A DNA stretch of 64,000 nucleotides from Pseudomonas atagonensis (lineage in GTDB: Bacteria > Pseudomonadota > Gammaproteobacteria > Pseudomonadales > Pseudomonadaceae): NCBI RefSeq assembly GCF_011369485.1, contig NZ_VXCA01000004.1, forward strand, positions 62,001 through 126,000. The letters run 5' to 3'. Of the stretch, positions 51,463 through 61,065 are shown one piece after another. Each line of letters starts with the position of its first letter. Position 1 is the first letter of the stretch. Both the position numbers and the translations under genes were made by a program. The notes under the pieces are model-generated. The model was given only the letters and a program-made list of their open reading frames with translations, was not told the origin of the DNA and did not search any database.

Positions 51463-53595
51463 TTAAAACTTCGTTTGTACCGCTAACTCAAAGGTTCGTG
51501 GCGTACCGAGGTAATACGCCGGCGAAACATGCGCAAATTCGGCGTACACCTCATTGGTCAGGTTACGCACCCGTCCGGTCACGGTGGTGTGCGAGTCGAC
51601 CTTGTAACTGAGGAAGCTGCCGAACAACGTGTAAGACGGCACAGTCATGGTGTTGGCGGAGTCGGCGTACACCGACGCCACATAACGCGCATCGACTCCA
51701 CCTTGCCATTGCGGCGAAAAATCATAAGTCAGCCACAGATTGCCAACCCTGTCTGGCACATTGGTCGGCGTGTTGCCCTTGCGTGACACCACCACCCCGG
51801 CGGCGTTTTTCTCGGTGAAGTCGTCGTACTGCGCATCGACCCAGGCAAAGTTGCCCTCGGCCAGTAGCTTGTCGGTGATCCGCAACGAGCTGGCAATCTC
51901 GATACCTTTCGACGTCTGCTGGCCCACCGGTATGCTGCTGGTCGGATCCAGCGGGTCGGTCACCGCGAAATCCTTGCGCTCGATGGTGTACGCCGCCACC
52001 GTCGCCGAGCCTCGCCCGTTCAGATAATCAAACTTGCTGCCTATTTCCCATTGTTTGCCCGTCGAAACGTCGAAGTCCTGCGTGCCGTTCGGTTGTTCGG
52101 CGGCGGTGCTGTACTGCACGTAGACGTTGGCAGACGGAATGAATTGGTAAGTCAGGCCAACACGCCCGGTGACGGGCTCCCAACTGCGCTTGAGGTGTTT
52201 GGGGTTGGTCGCGGTCACGTTGCGGTGGTTGGTGACATCGAGGTCAATGTCGTCATAACGCAGGCCGGTGAGCAGCGACAGTTTGTCGGTCAGCGCCAGA
52301 CGGTTTTCCGCGAACAGCGCTTTGGTGGTGACCTCGTTGGTTTTGTCGCTGATCAGTTTCGGGTCAGTACCGGGAATGTCGTAGAAGTGCCCCGGCCGGT
52401 AGCTGTCCGGGTCGACCGTGCTGGCCCCTTTGACGTTCAGCGGCGAGTTGGTGGTCTGGTTGACCTTGTACTCGAATCCGCCTGACCACGTGGTGTCGAG
52501 ACCGAACAACGTATTGTCGTGGCGCAGTTCGAACTGGTTGCCGTTCTGCTCACCTTGATGCCTGACCTGATACGCCGTCGAACGGTTTACAGCGGTGTTG
52601 TTGGCGTTGTACTGGTAGGTTTCGAGGTTGCGGTAATCGCGCTGACTGTCGAGGTGATACAGCGTATTTCGCAGGGTGGTGCTGTCGTTGATCCGGTAAT
52701 CGATGATCGAGCGCACCCAGATCGTTCGCTGCTCATAACGGCCGTCCTCGACGTTGTAGTTGTTGAAGCGATTGTGTTTATCGATTTTCAACTCGCCGGC
52801 CTTGGGGTTGAGCACGGGCGTGCCCCAGTACGGACTGTCTTCGTGTTCGTCCTGATATTCCAGGGCAAGGGTGTGCGACAAGTCGGGCGTGAGGTCACTG
52901 AGTAACGAGAACGCCACGCTCCAGGCATCGCGTTCCTGGCGATCGATGTAACCGTTGCTGGTGTTGTGACTGACGTCCAGTCGTGCGTAGTGCTGCACAT
53001 CAGCGCTCGGGTCGGTCAACGCATGGTTGAGGCCGAACGCGGTCTCGGTGGTGTCGTAGGTGCCGTAGCTGACCCGGCCTTCAACAGCCTGTTCATCACG
53101 GGTTGCCAGTTTGGTCACGTAGTTCAACGAGCCACCCACCGAACCGGCACCGTTGATCAATGACGATGGGCCGCCGACCAATTCGACCCGGTCATAGATC
53201 CACGCGTCCACCGGCCGTGCGAGGCCACCGGAAACGTTGATGCCGTTAAACATCTGCGTGATCTGGCTGCTGGTGAAGCCGCGATACGAGACGAAACCAC
53301 CAAATCCCGGCGGTGCGCTGGCGTTGACCCCGGGCAAGGTGTTGGCGGCGTCCTGGAAGTTCTGCGCACCGTGGCGTTCGATGTCGTTGCGATTGGCGAT
53401 GGCCACCGAGGCCGGTGTGTCGCGCACGCTCAAGCCGAGGCGCGAGGCCATGCCGCTGGATTGGTCGAGGCTCAGTCCCGGCTCGCTGCCGGACTCGCCA
53501 TCGATGGTGATCGGCGCCAGATCCACGGTGGATTGCGCCCAGACGTTGACGGACAGGCAGCCGCACAGGCTCGCCAGCAAAGTGAGTTGTTTCAT
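51463..53595 (-). CDS. TonB-dependent outer membrane receptor
   Basis: The 710-residue protein has a signal peptide (LTLLASLCGCLSVNVWA), a plug domain (SVRDTPASVAIANRNDIERH, YDRVELVGGPSSLINGAGSVGG), a long beta-barrel and a terminal Phe. No N-terminal signalling domain, so no direct sigma-factor signalling. It reads as a siderophore-type receptor, but the neighbouring upstream DUF2946 gene is of a kind often seen with copper receptors, and I see no Fur-box pattern upstream. Substrate therefore open: ferric siderophore or copper complex. Confidence 0.88.
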   Translation of the reverse strand: MKQLTLLASLCGCLSVNVWAQSTVDLAPITIDGESGSEPGLSLDQSSGMASRLGLSVRDTPASVAIANRNDIERHGAQNFQDAANTLPGVNASAPPGFGGFVSYRGFTSSQITQMFNGINVSGGLARPVDAWIYDRVELVGGPSSLINGAGSVGGSLNYVTKLATRDEQAVEGRVSYGTYDTTETAFGLNHALTDPSADVQHYARLDVSHNTSNGYIDRQERDAWSVAFSLLSDLTPDLSHTLALEYQDEHEDSPYWGTPVLNPKAGELKIDKHNRFNNYNVEDGRYEQRTIWVRSIIDYRINDSTTLRNTLYHLDSQRDYRNLETYQYNANNTAVNRSTAYQVRHQGEQNGNQFELRHDNTLFGLDTTWSGGFEYKVNQTTNSPLNVKGASTVDPDSYRPGHFYDIPGTDPKLISDKTNEVTTKALFAENRLALTDKLSLLTGLRYDDIDLDVTNHRNVTATNPKHLKRSWEPVTGRVGLTYQFIPSANVYVQYSTAAEQPNGTQDFDVSTGKQWEIGSKFDYLNGRGSATVAAYTIERKDFAVTDPLDPTSSIPVGQQTSKGIEIASSLRITDKLLAEGNFAWVDAQYDDFTEKNAAGVVVSRKGNTPTNVPDRVGNLWLTYDFSPQWQGGVDARYVASVYADSANTMTVPSYTLFGSFLSYKVDSHTTVTGRVRNLTNEVYAEFAHVSPAYYLGTPRTFELAVQTKF

Positions 53596-53688
53596 TGTTA
53601 AATCCTGAATGCTTGTCTAGGAGTCAGCGCACAGGCAAACGCCGCGCGTTGGCGCAGTGGGCTGAACAATCAAAAAGGCAAAAAACAC

Positions 53689-54078
53689 TCAGGCGAGCGG
53701 AGGGGCACGAGGGTTGGCTGAGGGCCAGGTAAAGCGGGCAGGGAGGTCGGCGCTAACGATAGGGGCCAGCGGCGGGCTGTGTTGCTCCGGCAGGATCGCC
53801 AGCGTCAGGCTGGAGTTGAACGCCGGCCCCATACCGCCACCGACGGAACACAACGGGCAACCGAAGGCTTTGGACAGGGTCGGCAGTTTTTCTTCGGTGG
53901 GGTTGGAGGCCAGTGGTGCTTGCGTCGCCGGGTCGACTGTACAGAACTGGCCGCCGATGCCGTTGAGCTGCATGCCGACCATTTGCCCGTGACCGATGCT
54001 GCAGGCGAACACGTTGAACAGGACGCAGCAATAGAGCATCCAGGCCATCAGTGAGCGGTCGGTACGGGAGAATTTCAT
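53689..54078 (-). CDS. DUF2946 protein
   Basis: The 129-residue protein has an N-terminal hydrophobic segment (MAWMLYCCVLFNVFACSI) and later FGCPLCSVGGGMGP, the C-x-x-C-like core of DUF2946. The family often occurs near copper-handling genes. It is 93 nt upstream of the TonB receptor in the same direction, so a shared transcript is likely. Confidence 0.82.
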   Translation of the reverse strand: MKFSRTDRSLMAWMLYCCVLFNVFACSIGHGQMVGMQLNGIGGQFCTVDPATQAPLASNPTEEKLPTLSKAFGCPLCSVGGGMGPAFNSSLTLAILPEQHSPPLAPIVSADLPARFTWPSANPRAPPLA

Positions 54079-54171
54079 GGGGCGGCACTTTACCGTACCG
54101 CTGATCGGTCGTGCACTTCAAAAAATGCCGACTAGGATGATTTGTTCAAATCCCTTTCAAGGATTTCAACC

Positions 54172-54612
54172 ATGACCTTTGTGTTGGCTCAATGGCTGGT
54201 GACCATTTTCGCGGTGATCAGCCTGATACATGTGTATTGGGCGTTGGGTGGGCAGTGGGCGGCAGCGGTGGTAGTGCCGCAGGTGCCGGTGGACGGGTTT
54301 GTCGCGACGTTGCGTCCGGCGTTCAAGCCATCAGGCTGGATCACGCTGGTGGTGGCTGCAGGGCTGCTGACGATTGCTGCGCTGGTGTGCATGCGGGTGG
54401 GCTGGTGGTTTCCGGCGGTACATCACAAGGCGTTGCAATGGGTAATCAGCGCGATTGCATTGTTGATGTTTGCCCGGGCGATCGGCGATTCGAATCTGGT
54501 GGGTTTTTTCAAGGAGGTGAAGGGTTCACGGTTTGCGCGGCTGGATACGTGGGTGTATTCGCCGCTGTGCCTGATGCTCGGGGCGGGATTGTTGGCGGTG
54601 GCCTGGGTTTGA
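54172..54612 (+). CDS. DUF3995 membrane protein
   Basis: The 146-residue protein starts at ATG 54172 (AAGGA eight nt upstream). Four hydrophobic helices and the segment VISLIHVYWALGGQW match DUF3995. Function unknown. Divergent from the DUF2946 gene. Confidence 0.85.
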   Translation: MTFVLAQWLVTIFAVISLIHVYWALGGQWAAAVVVPQVPVDGFVATLRPAFKPSGWITLVVAAGLLTIAALVCMRVGWWFPAVHHKALQWVISAIALLMFARAIGDSNLVGFFKEVKGSRFARLDTWVYSPLCLMLGAGLLAVAWV

Positions 54613-54638
54613 GCGGATGGTTGTGCTGATTGGGCGGG

Positions 54639-54737
54639 CCTCTTCGCGGGCAAGCTCGCTCCCACCGTGGTTGGAGGTGTTCACACAATTGCATTCACAA
54701 CACAAAACCTGTGGGAGCGGGCTTGCCCGCGAAGGGG
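54639..54737. repeat. REP pair between DUF3995 and the pha operon
   Basis: CGCGGGCAAGCTCGCTCCCA near 54646-54665 and the inverse TGTGGGAGCGGGCTTGCCCG at 54710-54729. Confidence 0.85.
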
Positions 54738-54764
54738 CCAGTCCAGACGCTGAAGAACGCTGGA

Positions 54765-55127
54765 CTAACTGCCGCTCTCAGTCCGCCGGCTGCTGACTTC
54801 GGCTGGCACATCATCGCCGGCCATGCGCTTGCGGAACAGTGCTGCCCGCGCCAGCAACAACGTGGTCACCGGCACGGTGATCGCCAGCAGGATCGGGATC
54901 AGCCAGGCATGCACCACCGGCCCGGACTTGAGTGCCGAAAAGCAGATAATCGAGGCCAACGCGACACACCACGCGCCCAGCGTCGAAGCCAGGGCTGGCG
55001 GGTGCATGCGCTGGAAGTAATCCTTCATGCGCAGCAGGCCGGTCGCACCGATCAACGCAAACACGCCGCTGAGTACCAACAGGATCGCCACTGGAATCTC
55101 AACCCACAGAGACAGTTCCGCGTTCAT
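54765..55127 (-). CDS. phaG: Monovalent cation/H+ antiporter subunit G
   Basis: The 120-residue inner membrane protein has three helices and the motif FALIGATGLLRMKDYFQRMHPPALA, typical of MnhG/MrpG/PhaG. It is the last gene of a six-gene operon; its start overlaps the phaF stop by 4 nt. Subunit G is needed for assembly of the multisubunit antiporter. Confidence 0.92.
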   Translation of the reverse strand: MNAELSLWVEIPVAILLVLSGVFALIGATGLLRMKDYFQRMHPPALASTLGAWCVALASIICFSALKSGPVVHAWLIPILLAITVPVTTLLLARAALFRKRMAGDDVPAEVSSRRTESGS

Positions 55128-55402
55128 TCGATCACCTCGCCACGCAGCAGGAATTTCGCCAGGGCAAACGAGCCGACGAAGCCGAACAGCGCGATCAGCA
55201 GCGCCGCTTCGAAGTACGTGTCACTGGAATAACGAATGCCCAGGGTGAGCATCATCAGCATGGCGACGATGTACAGGTAATCCAGCGCCAGTACCCGATC
55301 CTGTGCCGACGGCCCCTTGAACAGACGAATCAGGGTCAGCACCATGGCCAGCGAGAACAGAAACAGCGTCAGCAGGATCGCGTTCGACAGCAGTGGGCTC
55401 AT
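55124..55402 (-). CDS. phaF: Monovalent cation/H+ antiporter subunit F
   Basis: The 92-residue protein has three helices, with FKGPSAQDRVLALDYLYIVAMLM, characteristic of PhaF/MrpF. It overlaps both neighbours by 4 nt. Confidence 0.92.
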   Translation of the reverse strand: MSPLLSNAILLTLFLFSLAMVLTLIRLFKGPSAQDRVLALDYLYIVAMLMMLTLGIRYSSDTYFEAALLIALFGFVGSFALAKFLLRGEVIE

Positions 55403-55887
55403 TCGAAAATCTCCATCAATGGCCGCTCGTAAGCGGTCTTGAAGTGGTGGATGAACTGCGCCTCGTCATCCAGATCCCAGACGTGCAGCAACAAAATGCT
55501 GCGATCCAGCGCCAGCTCCGACCACACCGTGCCCGGCACTACCGTGCAGATCATCGACAGCGCGGCCAGACCGTGTGCGTCGCGCAGATCCAGCGGCACT
55601 TTGACGAAGCGCGAGCGCGGTGGCCGGCGACCGGCGTTGAGGACGCCCCAGGCCACCACCAGGTTGGAAATCACCACGTCGCGCCCGACCAGAAAGAACA
55701 AGCGCAGGATCGCCATAGGATTGCGAATGTGCGCGCGCTTCGGGCGCAGTTTGCGCATCATCAGCGGCGCGCAGAAACCCAGAATGGCGCCCAGCAACAG
55801 ATTGCCCGGGCTGACCGACAGGTTCAGTGCCAGCCACAACACCCACAAGGCCAGCGACAGCCATGGCGCAGGAAACAGACGGTTCAT
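55399..55887 (-). CDS. phaE: Monovalent cation/H+ antiporter subunit E
   Basis: The 162-residue protein has N-terminal helices and a cytoplasmic part with VPLDLRDAHGLAALSMICTV and PGTVWSELALD, typical of MrpE/PhaE. It overlaps phaD and phaF by 4 nt. Confidence 0.92.
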   Translation of the reverse strand: MNRLFPAPWLSLALWVLWLALNLSVSPGNLLLGAILGFCAPLMMRKLRPKRAHIRNPMAILRLFFLVGRDVVISNLVVAWGVLNAGRRPPRSRFVKVPLDLRDAHGLAALSMICTVVPGTVWSELALDRSILLLHVWDLDDEAQFIHHFKTAYERPLMEIFE

Positions 55888-57563
55888 GGTTGCACCTCCA
55901 GCAACGCGGTCCGGGCTTCCGGGCTCGGGACGGCGCGGGTGCCGAGCACGGCCATGACGTATTGCTGCGGATTGTTCAGCGCATCGGCGGTGGCCTGGGT
56001 GTAACGCAGCAGCGGCTCAGCCTTGAACGTCAGGGCGATGCTCAGCCCCAGCAACAGAAAGATCGGCGCGCATTCGAGTTTGCGCAGCAGCGGTGACGGG
56101 CGCTCCTCGGGAGTCCAGAAACGCTGGATACCCAGCCGTGAAAACGCCATCAGCGCGGCCAGCCCGGACAGAATCAACAGCGCCAGCAACGCCCATGCCG
56201 CGTTCGATACCGGCTCGCCGGCGCCGAGGCCCAACGGATTGAGCAACGCGCCGATCAGACTGAGTTTGCCGATGAACCCCGACAGTGGCGGCATGCCGAT
56301 AATCAGCAATGCGCAGGCAATGAAACTCAGGCCAAGGAACGCCATCGTCCACGGAATCACCTGGCCGACGACGGCTTTCTGCTCGTCATCGAGGTTGATG
56401 CCTTTGGGCGGTTGCAGGGATTCCTGCGGTCGCGGCAGCAGTTCACTTTCGTCTTCCAGCGGGATTTCGTTGGCCGACCGTGAGCGTTCGATCAATTCGG
56501 CCAGCAAGAACAGCGCGCTCAGTGCCAGCGTCGAGCTGACCAGATAGAACAGCGCGGCGCCGATCAGGTTCGGCTGGGCGAAACCGACCGCCGACAACAG
56601 AATCCCGGCAGACACCAGAATGCTCAGACTGGCCATGCGCTCCAGGCGCTGCGCAGCGAGAATCGCCACGGCGGCGCCGGCCATGGTCGCCATGCCGCCG
56701 TAAATCAGCCAGTCACCGCCGAAGAATGCCGAAGCCCCGGCCTGACCGGAGAACAGCAACGTCCACAGACGCAGCAGGGTGTACACGCCGACTTTGGTCA
56801 TGATCGCGAACATTGCTGCGACCGGCGCGCTGGCCGAGGAGTAGGCCGGCACCAGCCAGAAGTTCAGCGGCCACATGCCGGCCTTGGCCAGAAACGCAAC
56901 CGCGAGAATCCCTGCACCGGCGTGCAGCAAACCACGGTCGGCTTCCGGCACCAGCGGAATCTTCAGCGCCAGATCGGCCATGTTCAGGGTGCCGGTCACG
57001 CCGTAAATCAGCGCCGCGCCGATCAGGAACAGTGACGAGGCGAGCAGGTTGATCGAGATGTAATGCAGGCCCGACGAAACTCGCGCGCGACCCGAGCCGT
57101 GCAGCAACAGGCCATAAGAGGCGGCCAGCAACACTTCGAAAAACACGAACAGGTTGAACAGATCCGCGGTCAGGAACGCGCCATACAGGCCCATCAACTG
57201 AATCTGGAACAACGCGTGGAAGCTCGACCCTGCACCGTCCCAGCGCGCCATCGCAAAGAGCAGGGCGCTGACGCCGATGATTCCGGTCAGCACCAGCATC
57301 AGCGCGGACAGGCGATCAACGACCAAGACGATGCCGAACGGTGCCTGCCAGTTGCCCGGCAGGTACACGCCAATCGAGCCGGGTATGCCGGTGGTTTGCG
57401 TCCATTGCAACAACATCACCGAAATGAACAGGCCAAGGATGCTGGAGAACAGGTTGATTTTTGCCTTCAACGGACGATGCTTCTCGCCGAGCATCAGCAT
57501 GATCGCGGCGGTCAGTAGCGGCAGCAGAATCGGTGCGGCAATCAGGTGAGTCATCGCCATCAT
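55884..57563 (-). CDS. phaD: Monovalent cation/H+ antiporter subunit D
   Basis: The 559-residue membrane protein of the NuoM/NuoN-like antiporter fold, about 14 helices, with GLYGAFLTADLFNLFVFFE, LAKAGMWPLNFWL and MAFSRLGIQRFW. An acidic cytoplasmic loop (PLEDESELLPRPQESLQPPK) is inserted before the last helices. It forms the proton-channel module with phaA. The start at 57563 overlaps the phaC stop by ATGA. Confidence 0.92.
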   Translation of the reverse strand: MMAMTHLIAAPILLPLLTAAIMLMLGEKHRPLKAKINLFSSILGLFISVMLLQWTQTTGIPGSIGVYLPGNWQAPFGIVLVVDRLSALMLVLTGIIGVSALLFAMARWDGAGSSFHALFQIQLMGLYGAFLTADLFNLFVFFEVLLAASYGLLLHGSGRARVSSGLHYISINLLASSLFLIGAALIYGVTGTLNMADLALKIPLVPEADRGLLHAGAGILAVAFLAKAGMWPLNFWLVPAYSSASAPVAAMFAIMTKVGVYTLLRLWTLLFSGQAGASAFFGGDWLIYGGMATMAGAAVAILAAQRLERMASLSILVSAGILLSAVGFAQPNLIGAALFYLVSSTLALSALFLLAELIERSRSANEIPLEDESELLPRPQESLQPPKGINLDDEQKAVVGQVIPWTMAFLGLSFIACALLIIGMPPLSGFIGKLSLIGALLNPLGLGAGEPVSNAAWALLALLILSGLAALMAFSRLGIQRFWTPEERPSPLLRKLECAPIFLLLGLSIALTFKAEPLLRYTQATADALNNPQQYVMAVLGTRAVPSPEARTALLEVQP

Positions 57564-57904
57564 TCTTTAGGCTCCCGGCCGTCGACATGGTCGGTGCCGG
57601 TCAAGCCGCGCGAGGCGAGCAGAACGACGAGAAACAGTGCAGTCATGGCGAAGCTGATGACGATCGCGGTCAACACCAGTGCCTGGGGCAGAGGGTCGGT
57701 GTAGTGCAGCAAGTCTTGCGTCACGCCGTCCTTGATCACCGGCTCCTTGCCGATGAACAGGCTGCCCATGCTGAAGATAAACAGGTTGACGCCGTACGAC
57801 AGCAGGCACAGGCCCATGACTACTTGAAACGTCCGTGGCCGCAGGATCAGCCAGACGCCGGATGCCGCGAGGACGCCGATGGCGATTGCGATGACTTCTT
57901 CCAT
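57560..57904 (-). CDS. phaC: Monovalent cation/H+ antiporter subunit C
   Basis: The 114-residue three-helix protein is NuoK-like: LRPRTFQVVMGLCLLSYGVNLFIF, LHYTDPLPQALVLTAIVIS. The start shares one nt with the phaA stop (57904). Confidence 0.93.
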   Translation of the reverse strand: MEEVIAIAIGVLAASGVWLILRPRTFQVVMGLCLLSYGVNLFIFSMGSLFIGKEPVIKDGVTQDLLHYTDPLPQALVLTAIVISFAMTALFLVVLLASRGLTGTDHVDGREPKE

Positions 57905-60822
57905 CAGACGGCTCCTTTGACGGCAACGGACTTGGGCAACGACGCAGTCTTGTGACCGCGTACCGATTGGTGGGCGAGGGCGGTCAGGATCAACAGGGTC
58001 GAGCCCACCACCACGGCGTACACACCGATATCAAAGAACAGCGCACTGGCGACGTGGATCTCGCCCAGCACCGGCAAGGCGAAATGCCAGGTGTGCGTGG
58101 TCAGGAACGGATAACCGACGACCATCGCACCGAGGCCGGTGGCCGTGGCGAACAGCAACCCGGTGCCCATCCAGCGCAGTGGCCGCAAACTCATTTGCGC
58201 CTCGACCCACTGCGTGCCGGCGACCATGTATTGCAGGATGAACGCCACCGACATCACCAGACCGGCAACAAAACCGCCGCCCGGCTGGTTGTGGCCACGC
58301 ATGAACAGGTAGAACGACACCACCAGCGCAATCGGCAGCAGCAGACGCACCAGCACCGCCGGCACCATCATGAAGCCGAGCGCGGTGTCACTGGCCGAGC
58401 GCGGGTTGACCAGATCGGTGACCACGTCCGGTGCCAGCAGACGTTGTTGCGCCGGCAGTTGCAGGCTTTCTTTCGGCGGGCGGAAGCGTCGTAGCAGGGC
58501 GAAAACGGTCAATGCCACGGCAACCAGCACGGTGATTTCGCCGAGAGTGTCGAAGCCACGGAAGTCCACGAGCATCACGTTGACCACGTTGCTGCCGCCG
58601 CCCTCGGGCATCGCTCGGCTGAGGTAGAACGAGGAAATATCGTTCGGGGTCTGCCGCGTAAGCATTGCGTAAGACAGCAGGGCCATGCCACCACCGACGG
58701 CAATCGACAGCAGCAAGTCGCGCAGACGGCGAATCCGCGCCTTGCGCAGGCTGCTCGGCAGTGGCGAGACTTCTTCGATCCGCCGGGGCAGCCAGCGCAG
58801 GCCAAGCAGAATCAGCACGGTGGTGACGACTTCGACCGCCAGTTGCGTCAGCGCCAGATCCGGGGCGGAGAACCAGACGAAGGTTACGCAGGTCATCAGG
58901 CCGCAGACGCTGACCATGGTCAGGGCGGCGAGACGGTGGTACTTCGCCTGCCACGCCGCGCCGAGGGCGCAGGCGATTGCCAGCAGCCACAGCGTCACGA
59001 ATACGATGGAACCGGGGATCTTCGGCCGGTCGCCCCAGCTCAGGCTGCTGTGCAGCATCGGGATCAGGCCGGCCAGTACCGCAGCGAGTACCATCAGGAA
59101 CAGCTGCATTTGCAGACGTTTGGTGCCCAGGCGTCGCTCGATGCGACGCGCCATGCGCATCGCCACCACCAGGCTGCGCTCGAACAGGCGCTTGCCGTTG
59201 AAGCGGCCCACCAGCGGCGGATATTTGAAGCGACCGCGCTTGAGCTGATTGCGTAGCAACAGGTAAACGACGATGCCACCGGACATGGCGATCAGGCTCA
59301 TGATCATCGGTGCGTTCAAGCCGTGCCAGATCGCCAGGCTGTATTCCGGCAGCGCGCCACCCACCACGGGCAGTGCAGCGGCGGCGAGCAGCGGGCCGAC
59401 CACTTGCGCCGGGAAAATCCCCACGACCAGACAAGTGAATACCAGCAACTCGACTGGCGCACGCATCCAGCGCGGCGGTTCGTGCGGGGTGTGCGGCAGA
59501 TCGGTGGCCGCTGGGCCGAAGAATACGTCGACGGTGAAACGCAGCGAGTAGGCCACGCTGAACGTACCGGCGATGGTCGCCACGATCGGCAGCGCTGCTT
59601 CGACCCACGCGGTAGCGTTGATGAACACGGTTTCGGCGAAGAACATCTCTTTCGACAGAAAGCCGTTAAGCAGCGGCACGCCAGCCATCGAGGCGCTGGC
59701 CACCATCGCCAGCGTCGCGGTGAACGGAATCAGTTTGATCAGACCGCTGAGTTTGCGGATGTCGCGGGTGCCGCTTTCGTGGTCGATGATCCCCGCCGCC
59801 ATGAACAGCGAAGCCTTGAATGTGGCGTGGTTGAGAATGTGGAACACGGCGGCGACGGCGGCCAGCGGACTGTTCAGGCCCAGCAACAGGGTGATCAGGC
59901 CGAGGTGGCTGATGGTCGAGTAGGCCAGCAGTCCTTTGAGATCGTTCTGGAACATCGCGCAATAGGCGCCAAGCAACAGCGTACACGCGCCGGCACCGCT
60001 GACGATGTAGAACCACTCTTCACTGCCGGACAATGACGGCCACAGGCGTGCGAGCAGGAACACCCCGGCCTTGACCATGGTCGCCGAATGCAAATAAGCC
60101 GAGACCGGAGTAGGCGCCGCCATTGCGTGGGGCAGCCAGAAGTGGAAAGGGAACTGGGCACTTTTGCTGAGTGCGCCGATGAGGATAAGGGGAAGCAGAA
60201 TAGGGTAGAGGGCGTGTGCGCGAATCAGATCGCCGGCGGCCAGGACCTTGTCCAGGTCATAGCTGCCGACGACATGGCCGAGAATCATGACCCCCGCCAG
60301 CAGGCACAATCCACCGGCACCCGTGACCATCAACGCCATGTACGCGCCGCGCCGGGCGTCGGCGCGGTGGTGCCAGTAACCGATCAGCAGGAATGAGAAG
60401 AGGCTGGTCAGCTCCCAGAAAAACACGATTTGAATCAGGTTGCCGGAGATCACCAGACCGAGCATGGCGCCCATGAACGCGAGGAAAAACGCGAAGAAAC
60501 GCGGCACCGGATCATCCGGCGACATGTAATAACGGGCATACAAGGAAACCAGCGTGCCGATGCCAAGCACCAGCATCGAGAACAACCAGGCGAAGCCATC
60601 CATGCGCAGAACGAAGTTCAGGCCGAGGCTGGGCAGCCACATGAATTCTTCGCGGATCACGCCGCCATGGGCGATCTGCGGGTACAACAGCGCGACCTGG
60701 ATCGTTCCGATCAGAGCGACCAGACCTGCCAACAGGGATTCGGTGTTACGCGCGTTGTGTGGCAGCACCGCTGCCAGACAGCTGCCAACGAATGGCAGAA
60801 GCAGTAGAACTATCAGGGACAT
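57904..60822 (-). CDS. phaA: Monovalent cation/H+ antiporter fused subunit A/B
   Basis: The 972-residue protein is the first gene of the operon. The N-terminal ~600 residues are NuoL-like (FFWELTSLFSFLLIGYW, LPHAMAAPTPVSAYLHSATMVKAG, FKASLFMAAGIIDHE). The C-terminal part contains the MrpB-like module (FYLFMRGHNQPGGGFVAGL), so A and B are fused, as in Pseudomonas and Rhizobium Pha systems. It uses the proton gradient to export K+ or Na+ and helps alkali tolerance. Ion choice cannot be read from sequence. Confidence 0.93.
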   Translation of the reverse strand: MSLIVLLLLPFVGSCLAAVLPHNARNTESLLAGLVALIGTIQVALLYPQIAHGGVIREEFMWLPSLGLNFVLRMDGFAWLFSMLVLGIGTLVSLYARYYMSPDDPVPRFFAFFLAFMGAMLGLVISGNLIQIVFFWELTSLFSFLLIGYWHHRADARRGAYMALMVTGAGGLCLLAGVMILGHVVGSYDLDKVLAAGDLIRAHALYPILLPLILIGALSKSAQFPFHFWLPHAMAAPTPVSAYLHSATMVKAGVFLLARLWPSLSGSEEWFYIVSGAGACTLLLGAYCAMFQNDLKGLLAYSTISHLGLITLLLGLNSPLAAVAAVFHILNHATFKASLFMAAGIIDHESGTRDIRKLSGLIKLIPFTATLAMVASASMAGVPLLNGFLSKEMFFAETVFINATAWVEAALPIVATIAGTFSVAYSLRFTVDVFFGPAATDLPHTPHEPPRWMRAPVELLVFTCLVVGIFPAQVVGPLLAAAALPVVGGALPEYSLAIWHGLNAPMIMSLIAMSGGIVVYLLLRNQLKRGRFKYPPLVGRFNGKRLFERSLVVAMRMARRIERRLGTKRLQMQLFLMVLAAVLAGLIPMLHSSLSWGDRPKIPGSIVFVTLWLLAIACALGAAWQAKYHRLAALTMVSVCGLMTCVTFVWFSAPDLALTQLAVEVVTTVLILLGLRWLPRRIEEVSPLPSSLRKARIRRLRDLLLSIAVGGGMALLSYAMLTRQTPNDISSFYLSRAMPEGGGSNVVNVMLVDFRGFDTLGEITVLVAVALTVFALLRRFRPPKESLQLPAQQRLLAPDVVTDLVNPRSASDTALGFMMVPAVLVRLLLPIALVVSFYLFMRGHNQPGGGFVAGLVMSVAFILQYMVAGTQWVEAQMSLRPLRWMGTGLLFATATGLGAMVVGYPFLTTHTWHFALPVLGEIHVASALFFDIGVYAVVVGSTLLILTALAHQSVRGHKTASLPKSVAVKGAV

Positions 60823-60968
60823 AGGCTTCTAATCTGCGGAAGTTTGTGAAGCATCATACGTGCCAGCTCCCCGATCACCAAACGCCAGGATGTCTCAGAA
60901 TCCTACAAAGTAGTCTGGAATTAACTGTTTGGCATTGTTTCAGGTAGAGGGATGTTGTGTGAAATGAC

Positions 60969-61037
60969 CCCTTCGCGAGCAAGCACCCACATTGGAAATG
61001 CATTCCCAGTGTGGGAGCGGGCTTGCTCGCGAAGGCG
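60969..61037. repeat. REP pair between phaA and the EamA gene
   Basis: Arms CTTCGCGAGCAAGCACCCAC and GTGTGGGAGCGGGCTTGCTC with a short centre, followed by GCGAAGG. Confidence 0.85.
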
Positions 61038-61065
61038 GTGGGTCAGAAACAGAGGATGTTGCGGA

